Source of the DNA: Siderastrea radians
Taxonomy: Eukaryota; Cnidaria; Anthozoa; Scleractinia; Rhizangiidae
Reading direction: 5' to 3'
Length of the DNA: 64,000 bases
Assembly (NCBI GenBank): GCA_964017195.1
Contig: OZ024890.1
Coordinates: forward strand, 23,249,201 to 23,313,200
A program made the translations under genes and the position numbers. Every line of letters starts with the position of its first letter. Position 1 is the stretch's first letter. This document shows, piece by piece, positions 1 to 10,769 of the stretch. The notes under the pieces were generated by a model. That model was not told the origin of the DNA, made no database searches, and saw only the letters and a list, made by a program, of their open reading frames with translations.

Positions 1-52
1 AAAACCAAAATAGTGCTCAAAAGTTGCTCCAAAAATTAAAAAAGTGCTACCG
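1..52. repeat. Left A-rich repeats near the hAT gene
   Basis: The window opens with copies of a short motif close to CAAAATAGTGCTC and AAAAAAGTGCT. The same motif, in the same orientation, recurs on the other side of the hAT gene (2885-2990). The shared motif suggests these are subterminal repeats of one element, but the outer left end lies outside the window and no true terminal inverted repeat can be seen. Confidence 0.45.
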
Positions 53-185
53 AATATTTTTAATTATTTGAAAGAAAAGATGCTTTCCAATTTAGATTTG
101 CAACTAAAAGGCAAGTTTCCATTGAGTACAAGTCAATAATTGCACAAATAACGAATAATACTTTTATTAAATAAATGCGTTAGTC

Positions 186-328
186 AGAGTAGTTTCTATA
201 AACCTGTGAAACACACTTTAGCGTATAACAACTTACTATTATAAATGCTTTTGTTCTCTTTTGTGTTTTCTTACCTTCTACTCTGTACCTTCAACACTAA
301 TATTTCACGGGTTTATGGAAACCACTCT
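186..328. repeat. Short inverted-repeat element (MITE-like)
   Basis: An arm reading AGAGTAGTTTCTATAAACC near 186 is matched in inverse near 309-328 (GGTTTATGGAAACCACTCT). The arms are about 28 bp with a few mismatches, and the core is AT-rich without coding potential. This is the usual shape of a small non-autonomous DNA transposon. I did not identify a target duplication. Confidence 0.5.
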
Positions 329-739
329 AAAACAATGTTCATTTATATAATACCATATCTGCTTTTCTGGCTAACATTACTAGAATTCATTCTAGAAAAT
401 GAGTAAAGCCTAAGACAGATTATATAAAGAATCAACTAATCCATCAATTAGCTAGTTAAATAGAATAAATTCATTTTGAAAACATAAAAAAAAATAGATA
501 TTAATAAAAAAATAAATATTGAATGTTTGTTTTTTATTTAATCAAAGCTAACAAAACTTGACAACAAAACTTAACTATATCAATCTCCACCTCAAACTTG
601 ATAACAGAACTCAACTATAACAATCTCCTAAAGAGAAAATGATTACAAAAGATGTAAAACAGGAAAACATGGTTTCCAATGTGCAAGCAATATAGTGCTG
701 ACAAAGTAGTAAAAATGTTAGTAGCTAATAAGAACTCAT

Positions 740-2671
740 TTAGAGCTTTCTCTGGTTATTATTGTATCTGACCATCACAGATGCCTCTATGTAGTCCTCT
801 AGCGCTGCCTCTTGTTGTGCTGACAGTGTAGCGAGAAGGCTAAAAACCCTTTCAGCACTTGCAGAGCTTGGCTGGACAAGTAACACCTTTCTGACCAATG
901 CGGTCCAGTGTGGAAGAGTGTCCTGATGTGCTGCCCACCATGTAAGCTTCTCCTCTTCATTATTACAAACAAAGCCATCCGCAGCAGCAATATATAGTGG
1001 CAGCTCTGTTGCTAATGCAGCAACCATGGCATCATTTACGAATGGAAAGTTCTTCAACTCTTCCAGAGAACGAGCATCTGGTCTTAGCGCAGTAACTTGG
1101 ACCGGACAACAGAAACGTGCTGCCTTAAAAGCAAGGACATTTGAGATGAACTGGATATTAAACTTCTCTTGAAAGAAGTTCAATCCAGGTCGAACACATG
1201 CCTTAGCCTCAGTGATCAAACGATTCTGCAGGGCAGCATTACCCCCAGCAATCTCTCTAGCAATGGCTTCAAGGCAGGGAAAGTGGCCTACCGCAACTGC
1301 AAGCTGGACAGCTGATAATCGCTCAAAACATGTGAAAATCAGTGGCCCATCTCCTTCGAGGTAATAGGTGGCAGTTACAAAATGGACACCAGCATCCACT
1401 TGAACTGCAAGTTCTAACTTAAGTAGCTGTAATTCCTGTGGACTTTCGAAAATGTCCAGGAGATGCCGGCGAGTCTGCGGTGAGAGATTGTCGTTCTCTT
1501 GTAAGAAGGGGGCCACATCGCCAAAGTAATCTGATACTTGCTTCAGCACTTCCCACTTGCTCCACCAGCGCGTGTTACTGTGGGAGGACATCGACTTCCC
1601 AGTTTTCTGTTTCCAGAGAAGTTTCGTATTGTAGCTGTGGGCAAATAAATTCACCCAGTGGTGGAAGAATACATCCAGAACCTTGAACACAAAGTTGGAA
1701 CCCACATTATTGATAGTATGGGAGAAGCAAGTGATATCCATAATCGTTGGATAAAAGAATAACAGTTGCTTTATGGCATTGCCATTTACTGAGGCGCCAT
1801 CTCTCATTGCAGCCAAAATCATATCTGGCTTGAAACTGTTATTAACAGCCATACATGTCATCAGTCTCTGGGCCAACTCGTTACCCTTGAGAGGCTTAGC
1901 AAGAACCTCTAGCCGTAAAAGGCGCTGGGTTGGTCTGAAATCTTGCTGAACATACCGAACCACAATAGCAAGGGCTTCCCCTAGTCGTGCTGTACCATCA
2001 AATATGATGGAGGCTTCTGTATCAACGTTGAGCTCGGCTTTCAACTTCTCTTTCTCCTTATCTAAGACAGCAGGTATAAGGTCATTCATGTGACTACTTG
2101 AAGTTAACCTTTGTCCATACTTTTCTAAGAGGGGGCGCAAAATGTCAACTTTCGAAATAGGTATTCCTGCCAAAAGGAGAGTTTCCACTACCTCAAAACG
2201 AAAGAGTCTCAGGTTGGCCGGCAATGTAGTACCACTTGCATTTTCTTGCTTGTCTTGCCTCTGCAAGCACTGGAAAATGGTCTGACTCTCTTTTCTGTCT
2301 GCAGTGATTCTTGCAATTCCAGCCAGATGCTTCTTCGACTTCATATGTCTGTCAACTGAGCTCTTCTTCAGGGCGAGTATCTCGTGACAAGCATTGCATT
2401 TCAACTGTCCTTTGACGAACTCTAAATGTTGACCAGGGTGGTCTCGAATCCTGTCCCAAACCGACGTTTTACTGTTGAGATTCTTGTGCTCACGACTCGC
2501 TTTATATTTCCCATCATTGACTATAATCTTTCGCTTTCGGGAAATGGACGCTTTTGCCGGTTCTGATAATGAAGCGCCTCTACTTATGGCAGTTTCTATG
2601 GGATTTTCTTCGATTTCTTCGCCACTCGACGAAGCGTCCGCCATTTTGATCTGGGCAGACAGATATTCCAT
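740..2671 (-). CDS. hAT-family transposase-like protein with an N-terminal zinc finger
   Basis: An uninterrupted 643-residue frame in one exon. Residues 1-60 are a basic, low-complexity leader. A BED/CGGBP1-like zinc finger follows (C92, C95, H109, H115). The RNase-H-like transposase core has acidic residues fitting catalytic positions at D225 (IIFDG) and D291 (MRDGAS), then CFSHTINN and TRWWSKW motifs. The C-terminus carries the hAT dimerisation signature SSASAERVFSLL. In hAT elements such proteins bind the element ends and cut and paste DNA in the nucleus. The open frame suggests either recent activity or domestication; family membership is clear, activity is inference. Similar A-rich repeats flank it on both sides. 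The start is the first ATG; a later ATG at residue 10 (MADASSS) is equally plausible. Confidence 0.85.
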   Translation of the reverse strand: MEYLSAQIKMADASSSGEEIEENPIETAISRGASLSEPAKASISRKRKIIVNDGKYKASREHKNLNSKTSVWDRIRDHPGQHLEFVKGQLKCNACHEILALKKSSVDRHMKSKKHLAGIARITADRKESQTIFQCLQRQDKQENASGTTLPANLRLFRFEVVETLLLAGIPISKVDILRPLLEKYGQRLTSSSHMNDLIPAVLDKEKEKLKAELNVDTEASIIFDGTARLGEALAIVVRYVQQDFRPTQRLLRLEVLAKPLKGNELAQRLMTCMAVNNSFKPDMILAAMRDGASVNGNAIKQLLFFYPTIMDITCFSHTINNVGSNFVFKVLDVFFHHWVNLFAHSYNTKLLWKQKTGKSMSSHSNTRWWSKWEVLKQVSDYFGDVAPFLQENDNLSPQTRRHLLDIFESPQELQLLKLELAVQVDAGVHFVTATYYLEGDGPLIFTCFERLSAVQLAVAVGHFPCLEAIAREIAGGNAALQNRLITEAKACVRPGLNFFQEKFNIQFISNVLAFKAARFCCPVQVTALRPDARSLEELKNFPFVNDAMVAALATELPLYIAAADGFVCNNEEEKLTWWAAHQDTLPHWTALVRKVLLVQPSSASAERVFSLLATLSAQQEAALEDYIEASVMVRYNNNQRKL

Positions 2672-2884
2672 ATAAGGCGTTAGATTAGTTATTAACTAGT
2701 TCAACAGCCCACAGCCCAATATTTGTAGTTACCGACGTACCACAGGAATGGATACCCAATCAAATGTCGAAATCACCAGTTTTAGCCTAATTGAGATATT
2801 ATTTGTAGTCAAGGGAATTTGAAATTGCTATATAAAACAAAAAATCCAGTAATTTGCTTCAAATAAGCTAGAAATTGGCTTGTT

Positions 2885-2990
2885 TACCAAAAAAGTTGTC
2901 AGAAGATGCCCTTTGGCCAAAAAAGTGCTCTCTGATCAAAATAGTGCTCCCAAAGCCAAATTGCGCTAAAAAAGTGCCGAGCACAATCTG
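2885..2990. repeat. Right A-rich repeats near the hAT gene
   Basis: At least four copies of a 13-15 bp motif (CAAAAAAGTGCTC, CAAAATAGTGCTC, TAAAAAAGTGCCG and a variant) lie 210-320 bp upstream of the transposase start. They match the motif at the left edge of the window in direct orientation and are candidate transposase-binding subterminal repeats. Confidence 0.45.
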
Positions 2991-2999
2991 GAAAGGCCT

Positions 3000-3400
3000 A
3001 CACGTGACTGATTAAGGTATGGCATTTCGATATTATCCTTTAAGCGAGATGCAGGAGAACTTATGCAAACCTTACTTACAAAATGACGTCTTGCATTAGG
3101 ATCTACACGAAATTAACTGGAAGGCGTGTCCAGGTCACGTGGTCATCAAAATGACATGTTTTTGCTGTCACGCAATCGCCATAAGAACCTTATCCAGAGT
3201 AGGGAGACCACCTTTCCAGTTACATTTGGAAAGTACCTCATAAAAGTAGAAACGCAATCACTGAAAATGCCAGTTAAACGTACTTTGTCCTAGTGTACAG
3301 AAGCCCTAAAGCACAAAACCGGAAGTAAAACCTTAATTGGTCACGCAATGTGTTACCATGGAGACGTCAATGTCAAAATACTATATCAACAGGTTAAAGG
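3000..3400. other. No feature recognised
   Basis: AT-rich sequence between the hAT repeats and the duplicated segment. No frame of useful length, no repeat structure and no exon-like stretch was seen. Confidence 0.4.
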
Positions 3401-3627
3401 CCATGGCCAAGTCTCATACTTATCACACATTTTCTTTTGAAGATAGACAACGCCCCCCCCCCGTACTTTCTGGATCAGATACTTGCAGACCCAGTCCTTA
3501 ATATACCTGAGAAAAAGCAGCGAAATGTTTAATTATGTCATATTTTACAAGTCCAGCATCAATATCCGCCTTTTTTTGTAAATTCTAATTTTGGGTAAAA
3601 TCCAAGATGGCGGCCATTTTGGGTTAA

Positions 3628-4222
3628 CCCTATTCTGCCTGGGCTTTTTTTGAGTTACTGGGCCTGGGGGGGGGGGGGAAGGCACAAAGTGCCCTCCTAT
3701 AGATCTCGAAAAGTATTAAAGCTCTTGCGATGAAACTTGGCTCGTTTGGAGCACGTCATTAGCTTAACAGATTGGGCTTATGACGTATCAATTACGACTT
3801 GTCTTGACGTCACAATAACTTCACGAACCCGCTATTTTGAATTTGAGGCCGCCATCTTGAATCCCAAACCTGCAGTCATACAGCTGACAATGAAGTCACC
3901 AAAAAATATATGATTTTGTTCTAAGAAACATACTTAGTCAAAACAAGCACATAAAAGTAAAAAATTAAAAGCAAACGAAGGGGGAAAGCCTGAAAAAAAA
4001 ACTGAAGAAAGACAGAAAATAGTCAAAATACACTTCTGAGTAGACGGTTGCTATGGAAACGTCAATCCTCATAGACACGTCATTGACACAGGAAAATTAT
4101 CTTTGATAAATTTTAGGAAAAGTCACGAGATTTGGTGATTATTTGTCCAGCCGTTCAAAAGTTATAATTCATTAAAGTCAGCGAGGGCAAAATGTGCCCC
4201 CCCCCCCCCAGGCAGAATAGGG
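3628..4222. mobile_element. piggyBac-type MITE flanked by TTAA
   Basis: A 595-bp element begins CCCTATTCTGCCTGGG and ends with its exact inverse, with TTAA directly outside each end (3624-3627 and 4223-4226). TTAA target sites and ends starting CCCT are hallmarks of piggyBac elements. The homologous segment at about 52.43-52.48 kb lacks the insert, so it serves as an empty site. Inside the ends are long G (3667-3678) and C (4198-4209) runs and a second inverted motif around GGGCACAAAGTGCCC. No transposase is encoded, so it is non-autonomous. Confidence 0.85.
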
Positions 4223-5635
4223 TTAAGTCACAGGCCCCCAGCAGCGCTGCAACCCACAGGCTTTTTACTAAAGGTCAAATCTTTTCGAAATATTGTAACG
4301 TAACAAAAACCCAGGGGGGCCATAAGTGTCCCCCCTTGTACCACGGTGGGGCCACCGTACGTCCGTACGTGCGAGGGTTGATAAACCAAGAGTAAAACCC
4401 CTTGATATCTGCAAACGAGCGCTTTGATTGGCTCTTTGGTAACAGGCTTTCACCTCATATCTTGCACGTACAGACGTCGCACGAGGTAGGGAAAAGCAAG
4501 CTTCTTTTATCAAAAAAGGTTCATTTCGTTACCTAATAAAAGGGTTTTCTATATAACAAAGGAATTGTTCCAATCATGTGCGACTCAGTTTCGTTGAAAA
4601 CTTTATAATTATTCAGCTGTTTTTACTGCACCAAACTGTCACTTCATCCTCCTCTCCTTCTCATCTCCCCATCCCATTTTTTCAAGGTGGCCGACTCGTT
4701 GCGTCAGAGCGGGCTGATTAATTTCTCAGATTAGCTTTTCTTTTTATGCCTACTTCAAGATGGCGGCCAATTAACGTTTTCGCCAGAAAAAAAAAAAAAG
4801 AAAACCGTTGTTTGAGCAAATTAAAAAATTGGTTGGATTTAATTCCATGCTTCTTCTATAAATTTGCACTACTGAAATTTCAGTTTTTCAAACTATAGGC
4901 TTTTTTATCGTGTATGTCGTGTCATCATGACATTTGCGCTAACATTGGCCGGATTCGCACTAGAGACAAGAAACCCGTCCAAGACGGGTTACCCGTCTGG
5001 GAGCAAGTTTCCTGCCCTAGTGTGAAAACGGGACAGAGCAGGTTTTTGACCAGAAAATCGTCCAAATTTACCTGTCTATTTATCCCTCTGAGTCGACCAG
5101 TTTTATCAAGCTAGTTAACCGTCAAAATCCGTCACGAATTCGCACTTAGACGGGTTTTCTGGTCGAGTTTAAAGAGAAAACTGCGCCGAAAGGACTGGAA
5201 CTCGGACGAAAGCAAAGCACTTTGGGAAACCAAAATGGGGCCGAGGAAAAGAAAGGGGTGTGAAAATCGATATAAAAACAATTCATGAACTGAAAACCAG
5301 ACAAAACTCTTTGCCACTGTTCTAGCATCGACAGAAAATAGAGAGATAGGCCTTTTGTGTACGTACTGGAAACTGTAATCAACAAATTTTGGCTTGATGA
5401 TTGACTGCTTAGAAATTAGATTAATAGAACCAATGGGAATATCTCAAGAGAGAGTTGTTTTTTTGGAGGCTATCTTCTGTCACCTCCAAGGATTCGCCGA
5501 TTCCATTTGATTTTAAATCTATTGTTTAAGTATTTAAATCTTAGATTCCTCTCTATCATGATTAAAAGTTTAATGCTTGATGCGGTCTTGTTGATAAGAT
5601 CTCTTGTCAGTGTCTGAGGGATCATTTACTTAAGA

Positions 5636-5800
5636 CTCTAAAATTAAAAAATATCCGCAGACTCAAATGTAAGAGTTACATTCCACAACTAAAGGTGAAA
5701 GTGCTATTAATATCAGCCTGATATTAATAGCACTTTCACCTTTGGTTGTGGAATGTAACTCTTACATTTGATTCTGCGGATATTTTTTTTAATTTTAGAG
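5636..5800. repeat. Near-perfect palindrome, arms of about 82 bp
   Basis: The left arm from 5636 is repeated as its reverse complement up to 5800 with almost no spacer (centre near 5718). Only about two substitutions and a two-base T-run difference separate the arms. The copy at 54.03-54.08 kb has a single arm only, so the second arm arose in this copy, plausibly by template switching during repair or replication. Confidence 0.85.
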
Positions 5801-6069
5801 GCGAGTTATTTGGGGAGAAGCCTCACTTTAGATGGCACGGTGTAAGTTTCCATTCACTTGCTTGAATAAAACTCATACGATTTGTATCAAAGGATTCCAC
5901 CAGGCTTCGTGGCAACCCAGAAAATACCCTATTGAAAGCTAAATAACTAAACATATATATGCAAATTTGTTCGACACTTATAAGTTTAAAACCAGGACGT
6001 GTTCTCCGTTGTCTGCAAAATGTTAAATCACTTATAAAGTGTAGTAGATAAACAACCAATCCATCCTAC

Positions 6070-6555
6070 CTTCCACACATTTTCTTGGTACTGATGCCCA
6101 GGCTTTAAGGTCACTGTTAGGTCAGTTCCCAGAGGCCCGTTTCTCAAACTTCCCGATAACTTTTCTGGCACGGAAAGCTATTTTATGTGCGCGATGTTTG
6201 TCGGCATTAAAGATTCAAATTAATTGGTTTTGAACGGCTGAGCAATAAAATTCTAAGTTGATAAAACAAGTTGGGCTGATATACGGGCAAAAAAACTTCG
6301 ACAACGTTTTATAGATTTTGATTTCAGTTAAAATATAGCTCCGGGCTCGAAAAGTTACCTGGACTTTAGAGAAACGAGGCCCAGGTCCCTTATCAGAGAC
6401 TTAAACTGCCGGTCGTCTTCTTTGAAAACTCTTGGATTATGTTTCGCCAGATAATGACGTAACTGAATGAAAACATCACCATGGAAGAGCTGTCAGCCGT
6501 TTCTTTTAACTTGTCCATGCATGCCCGGATGCTTCCTTCATCACACACTTTTTTT
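6070..6555 (-). pseudogene. Broken duplicate of JmjC-gene exon 7
   Basis: This matches exon 7 of the JmjC gene (54488-54721), including the acceptor (TTATTGCAG before 6555) and the donor (AAG followed by GTAGGA at 6070). The reading frame begins KKVCDEGSIRAC, close to the intact KSVCDEASIRDC. It is broken by an 8-base deletion after the ADSS codons and by a roughly 250-bp insertion (6133-6382). No other exon of the gene is recognisable here, so this is an exon fragment carried by the segmental duplication, not a working gene. Confidence 0.75.
6133..6382. mobile_element. MITE inserted in the pseudo-exon
   Basis: About 250 bp with inverted ends: AGGCCCGTTTCTCAAA on the left, and TTTAGAGAAACGAGGCCC on the right. 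The matching site in the intact exon (about 54528-54545) lacks it. The core has no coding potential. Confidence 0.7.
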
Positions 6556-6921
6556 CTGCAATAAAACCATAACAACTGTGCAAATTAATACATGTATAAT
6601 TATATTGTATATTGCGCAGCTATTTTGATATGAGCAATGGCAGACAGACCCATGCAATAACAAAAAGGTTGAACTGGCCGTTGCGGGCACAGAAAGGAGT
6701 AACTGAAGTGGGAATTAGACCTCGATCTTCACTTTCGAATCGCCCCTCTTACACTACTGCTGTTTTCTACACCTGCCAAGAAGGCTACCGATGGAAGAGG
6801 TTCAAAACTTCTCATTTGAGTTCATAAATGTACAGTTAAGCGTCAGTCTCTTGGGCACTAGATGTAATGCTGTGTTTATAGTGAATGCGCACTTAGCTGC
6901 CCCAATAATTTACAGGCACTC

Positions 6922-6996
6922 CATAATCTCGTACCCAGATCTCGCCTTCGGCTTCGTCCAAAAGAGACCACAAGAGATCTGGGTACGAGATTAGGC
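6922..6996. repeat. Hairpin repeat
   Basis: TAATCTCGTACCCAGATCTC is repeated in inverse about 30 bp downstream (ends near 6994), giving a stable stem of about 20 bp. Such short foldback units are probably dispersed repeats. Confidence 0.7.
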
Positions 6997-7189
6997 ACTC
7001 CACTCAAATACTGAAACAAATAATACATATTCCGTCAACATAACTGGAAGGAGGAAAACCTGATGGCTATCTACTAGCGTACAACTTAATCCCCACGGTA
7101 TCGACGAACGCTTTTCATTAATTCAACTAATTTATTCTTGGTTATTATACGTTGCCTTTTTCCTCCCAATAGCGTAGCTCCACCGTTCT

Positions 7190-7370
7190 CTGTATAAACC
7201 AAGCGCAACCCACCCTTCCTTGACTCGCTCTGACCAAGAGCTAACGCTCTAAACGTCAGTTTTCAATTTCTCTACGGTGGCCAATTTACCGTATTAACTC
7301 AGCTGATAAATCCAAATTTTTGTGTTTCGCTTCCCCAACGACGCAGCACCACAGTTTCTTTAAAAACTAA
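7190..7370. repeat. Dispersed repeat fragment (family also at 16.1 and 55.9 kb)
   Basis: It contains GGTGGCCAATTTACC, a CAACTCAG-type stretch and a GACGCAGCACCAC end. The same blocks occur at 16128-16205 and 55885-56070, in part inverted. This looks like a multi-copy non-autonomous transposon. 7370-8240 between it and the next exon candidate shows nothing else. Confidence 0.55.
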
Positions 7371-8249
7371 CCCCCTTATCTACAAGCGTAGCCAAGGACT
7401 TTTAAACCGGGTCTAACAAGAAACAACTCCAGCTACCTAACTTTGAGAGGGCGTTTTCCATAAAGTAAGGTACAGTTGTCAATTCATTTCGCTTATAAAA
7501 TTCTATATTGTGAACGGTTAGCAATAAAAAAGATACTTGGTTTGAGAATATAAAACGTTTACGGAATTAAATTTTAATAATGTAATAAAACATAAGATCT
7601 AAAAATACTGCGAGGGAATCAATACTGAGAACCATTAACAAGTAATGATTTCAAACATGACAACAGTAAACACTTAAACCTAAACAGAGCCAGTAGCTGT
7701 CACAGTTTTTTGATATAACTAGATTACGAGATTCTTTAATCTTTGTTATTGTCATCCAGATGTTAGGCTTAACTTGTTTGTTTGACTGAATGTCTAACTG
7801 ACTCTTTCAAATCTAAAAGTATTGGATTTTTGAATATTAAATGATTTATCCACAGTCTCAAAACCAAGAATCACCTCAGTAAAGGACCCAAGGTTAATCG
7901 TATTCGTATTGTTTCGTGATTCTTTGTGATCGCCCCTTCGATAGCTCTTAACCTACCCACACAAGAATATCACTCCACTTGAAACAAGGAGCCTATGATT
8001 AGAAGACCATTTTATGCAAAAGAAAACAACCATCCATCCTACCTCTTTTCTATCACGCTTACTCTTTTATCCAAACTTTTCAAAGCAGTCAACATTTGTG
8101 GAGTGGACCGTTTGTTTTGGTTCGCAGGTGGTTTTAGACTCTCTTTTAAGGTCCCTCTTCCAAAGACCCAATGATCCGCTCCAAATTATCCAACCGATCG
8201 TCAATCGTCATGAATTTGCGGTAGTTACATACGTAAACAGAGAACTCAC

Positions 8250-8330
8250 CGTCTGGAAAGCGATGCACGCCAACAAGCACAAAAACGTCACAAAATTCCA
8301 CAGTGTACGGCCTCTATTAGTAGGCCCCAT
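8250..8330 (-). CDS. Candidate first exon with signal peptide
   Basis: An ATG at 8330 opens 27 codons ending in ACG directly before GTGAGT, a good donor, in phase 0. The peptide has a basic start (MGPTNRGR), then a hydrophobic core (WNFVTFLCLLACIAF), which fits a signal peptide or membrane anchor. No downstream exon to the left could be paired with it, so the gene is unknown and may be a fragment. Confidence 0.3.
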
Positions 8331-9415
8331 GACTATAAAGCTCAGTTCAAGGGACGAGAGATGTTATGTTTGTCAAGCGAAATGTCAAACGTTAGTCCCT
8401 GCGCATGAACGACCAAAACGGGACTGAAATAAGACTGTTAAGAGTAACATTGACCGATCGTGACACTTCAAATATGCAACGATGACTGGGATGATTTTAT
8501 TTACGGTCTCCGAGGGCTAATATCTTCGCTGTAGCTCGGATGAGAGTGACATACTGAAATATAGCTGCTGGCATGACAAACTAAGATATGCCAAGACCAG
8601 TATTTTCAGTAGAGTTTTGCAATTATATGATTGGCTATATACATTTCAAGACGTGACTGCAACATAGTGTAGGCAAAGACACACTTTAAAATCGATTCTG
8701 GTTAATTTACTCAGCAGCTGCAGCTGTTAGCTATTTAAAGGTTTGCCACTTAAGCTACTGAAATGAACTTATTAATAAAAACAGATATTCAATATACACA
8801 AACAGGTGTCTCAAACGTTTACTGCCCTAATACTTTAGAGGTATATATCCTGAGCCTTAACGACTCTATCTGGATCTTTTTTTTTTGGATTTACCCTGAC
8901 TTAAGCCGCTTTGTAAAATTAATGAAACGCCTACAGAGGAAGCAAACGAAATCATCTATTCTAGAGCTCAAGCCTCTTTACTGAGGTCATCCGTAGATTG
9001 TCTGTCGAGAAACAGCAAATTTGTAGGATAAAAGTGAGGTCAGTCAGGTCAGTCAACAAGATGTAGTGGGCAGCTCAAAACGACTTTGAGGGCTACTGTT
9101 CATAGTGGTTACTTATCCCTACTGAAAAATACTATTTAAGAAAAAGGACAGAAATAAAAGCGAATGAAAATGTTTGTTGAACTGTTGAACATCAGTCCTT
9201 TGAGAAATTTCACTTGTTGCAGCTTTAAGGAGGCATTGAAATATCGTCTTCTGTAAAAGTCTGGAAATTACAAGAAGCACGAACGCGATACGTTGAATAT
9301 AGCAGCTATGAAGTCTAAAATTATGAAGAAATACATAACAAAATAAATGTAAAGAAGATCCTCGCAGTTATTAACGCAACTTATGCAGTTGCGAAAAGAA
9401 AGCCTGAAAAAATCA

Positions 9416-9486
9416 GGCTTGCCGGGATTCGAACCCTGACCTCTGCGATGCCGGTGCAGCGCTCTAACCAATTGAGCTAACAAGCC
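9416..9486 (-). tRNA. tRNA-like sequence, anticodon read as GGC
   Basis: The acceptor arm GGCTTGT pairs with GCAAGCC, and the D-arm GCTC/GAGC and a GGTTCGAATCCC T-loop are present. The anticodon stem CTGCA/CGCAG has an A-C mismatch, position 33 is C instead of T, and the T-stem has an A-G mismatch. It is probably the head of a SINE or a tRNA pseudogene, not a working tRNA. Confidence 0.4.
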
Positions 9487-9704
9487 AACTGGGAGCTGGT
9501 CGTTAAATTGGTTCGTAATATACCCAGGAAAGATGAAGATGAAATTATGAATATATGAAATTCATATACTTGAACTGCGGAATGAAGAAATAAATGTAAA
9601 GAAGATCCTCGTAGTTATTAACGCAACTTATGCAGTTGCGATATATTTCTTCATTCCGCAGTTCAAATATATGAATTTCACATATTCATGACCAGCTCCC
9701 AGTT

Positions 9705-9775
9705 GGCTTGTTAGCTCAATTGGTTAGAGCGCTGCACTGGTATCGCAGAGGTCAGGGTTCGAATCCCGGAAAGCC
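9705..9775 (+). tRNA. tRNA-like sequence, anticodon read as GGT
   Basis: Nearly identical to the minus-strand copy at 9416-9486, but the anticodon loop reads CTGGTAT, giving GGT (threonine-type) with the normal T33. The acceptor arm has a G-A mismatch. The same SINE-head caution applies. Confidence 0.4.
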
Positions 9776-10099
9776 TGATTTTTTCAGGCTTTCTTTCCGC
9801 AACTGCATAAGTTGCGTTAATAACTGCGAGGATCTTTTCTACATTTATTTCTTCATTCTGCAGTTCAAATATATGAATTTCATGGATTCATAATTTCAAA
9901 TACATAACAATTAGTGTTTTATAAAGCCACTAAAAGTTGAAAAAAATATGAAATAGTTTATGACATTCATCTTTTTACTTGACTGGCTCAAGAAAGAATC
10001 AATGAAGTTTTTAAATCGTTTCGTCTTCTGATATCTTCTCATCTTCACTTCCACTGGACGAAAAAATAGATTTGAGCAGCTTTACAACTGAAGTAAATA

Positions 10100-10760
10100 T
10101 GATGCAAATTTAGGGTCCAAATTTGACCGAAATATGCTCTGGGGGCAATGATAATGTAAAAGCAGATGTTTGCTTCCGCTGAATTTGCGCGCAAATACCA
10201 CGTAAATATCACCTCTACTTCACATTTGCTTCATTTTTGATACCCCCGTAAATCAACATCTTTGCCATACATTTGCTTTAGTTTTGCTCTCTATGCAAAA
10301 AAACTACATTTGCTATCACCGTAAATCTAGGGAAACGCGGTGCAAACCTATTTGTTTGCATCATTGTTTTATCACATTTACCGAAGCTACAAATAAAAAC
10401 ATTTGTTTGTGTTATACTCATGATTTGCTACAGGGGCAAATATGCCCCTTAACACTCAATTTATATTACTATCAAATCAACAAATTTAAGTGTATTATCT
10501 CAAATTTGCTATCGGTACAAATATGGCCATCTTCACCAAATTCGCATACATATCAAATTCAGAAATTTGCCTGCATTTTTCTCATATTTACTATAGGGCA
10601 AAATATACGCTGGAACCCCGTTAACGCTCACATTTGCTATCGGTACAAATATGGCCATCTTCACCAATTTCGCAGATATCACATTAGGAAATTTGCGTGC
10701 ATTACTCTCATGATTACCATAGGAGCAAAATATACGGTGGAACCGCGTTAATACTGCCAC
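10100..10760. repeat. Left subterminal repeats of the CACTA-like element
   Basis: Repeated ATTTGCT/AAATTTGC motifs. A unit containing CTATCGGTACAAATATGGCC occurs at 10509 and 10637, a period of 128 bp. Similar motif content is found just inside the opposite end. Confidence 0.65.
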
Positions 10761-10769
10761 ATACATTAC

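Larger units (their letters stand above)
3420..6705. repeat. Segmental duplication, copy 1
   Basis: Blocks of this segment align by eye, in the same order and orientation, with 52.3-54.85 kb. They include the stretch around GGTAAAATCCAAGA, the block from 4260 to 4660, the block from 5395 to 5620, and the exon-like block from 5805 to 6705. Copy 1 differs by two inserted MITEs, a palindrome and several small deletions. The second copy contains an apparently functional exon of the JmjC gene, so copy 1 is the decayed one. Some blocks could instead be a separate repeat family; the conserved order argues for duplication. Confidence 0.7.
9346..9870. repeat. Inverted pair of tRNA-headed repeat units
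   Basis: A unit made of a tRNA-like head and a tail (with GCAACTGCATAAGTTGC) lies on the minus strand at about 9346-9486 and again on the plus strand at about 9700-9850. A third tail piece lies at 9590-9660. The AATATATGAATTT flanks are also mirrored. A tRNA-derived SINE inserted twice, or one duplicated in inverse, would explain this. Confidence 0.6.

Noticed and set aside
4914..5160. MITE around repeated GATTCGCACT/GAATTCGCACT and CGGGTT motifs
   Set aside because: The repeated words are direct, with no inverted ends or target duplication.
6612..6994. Plus-strand frames with start codons
   Set aside because: They cover the end of the duplicated segment and a hairpin repeat; no domain or splice support.
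8014..8427. Plus-strand 137-codon frame
   Set aside because: No domain; the opposite strand offers a better signal-peptide exon with a good donor.
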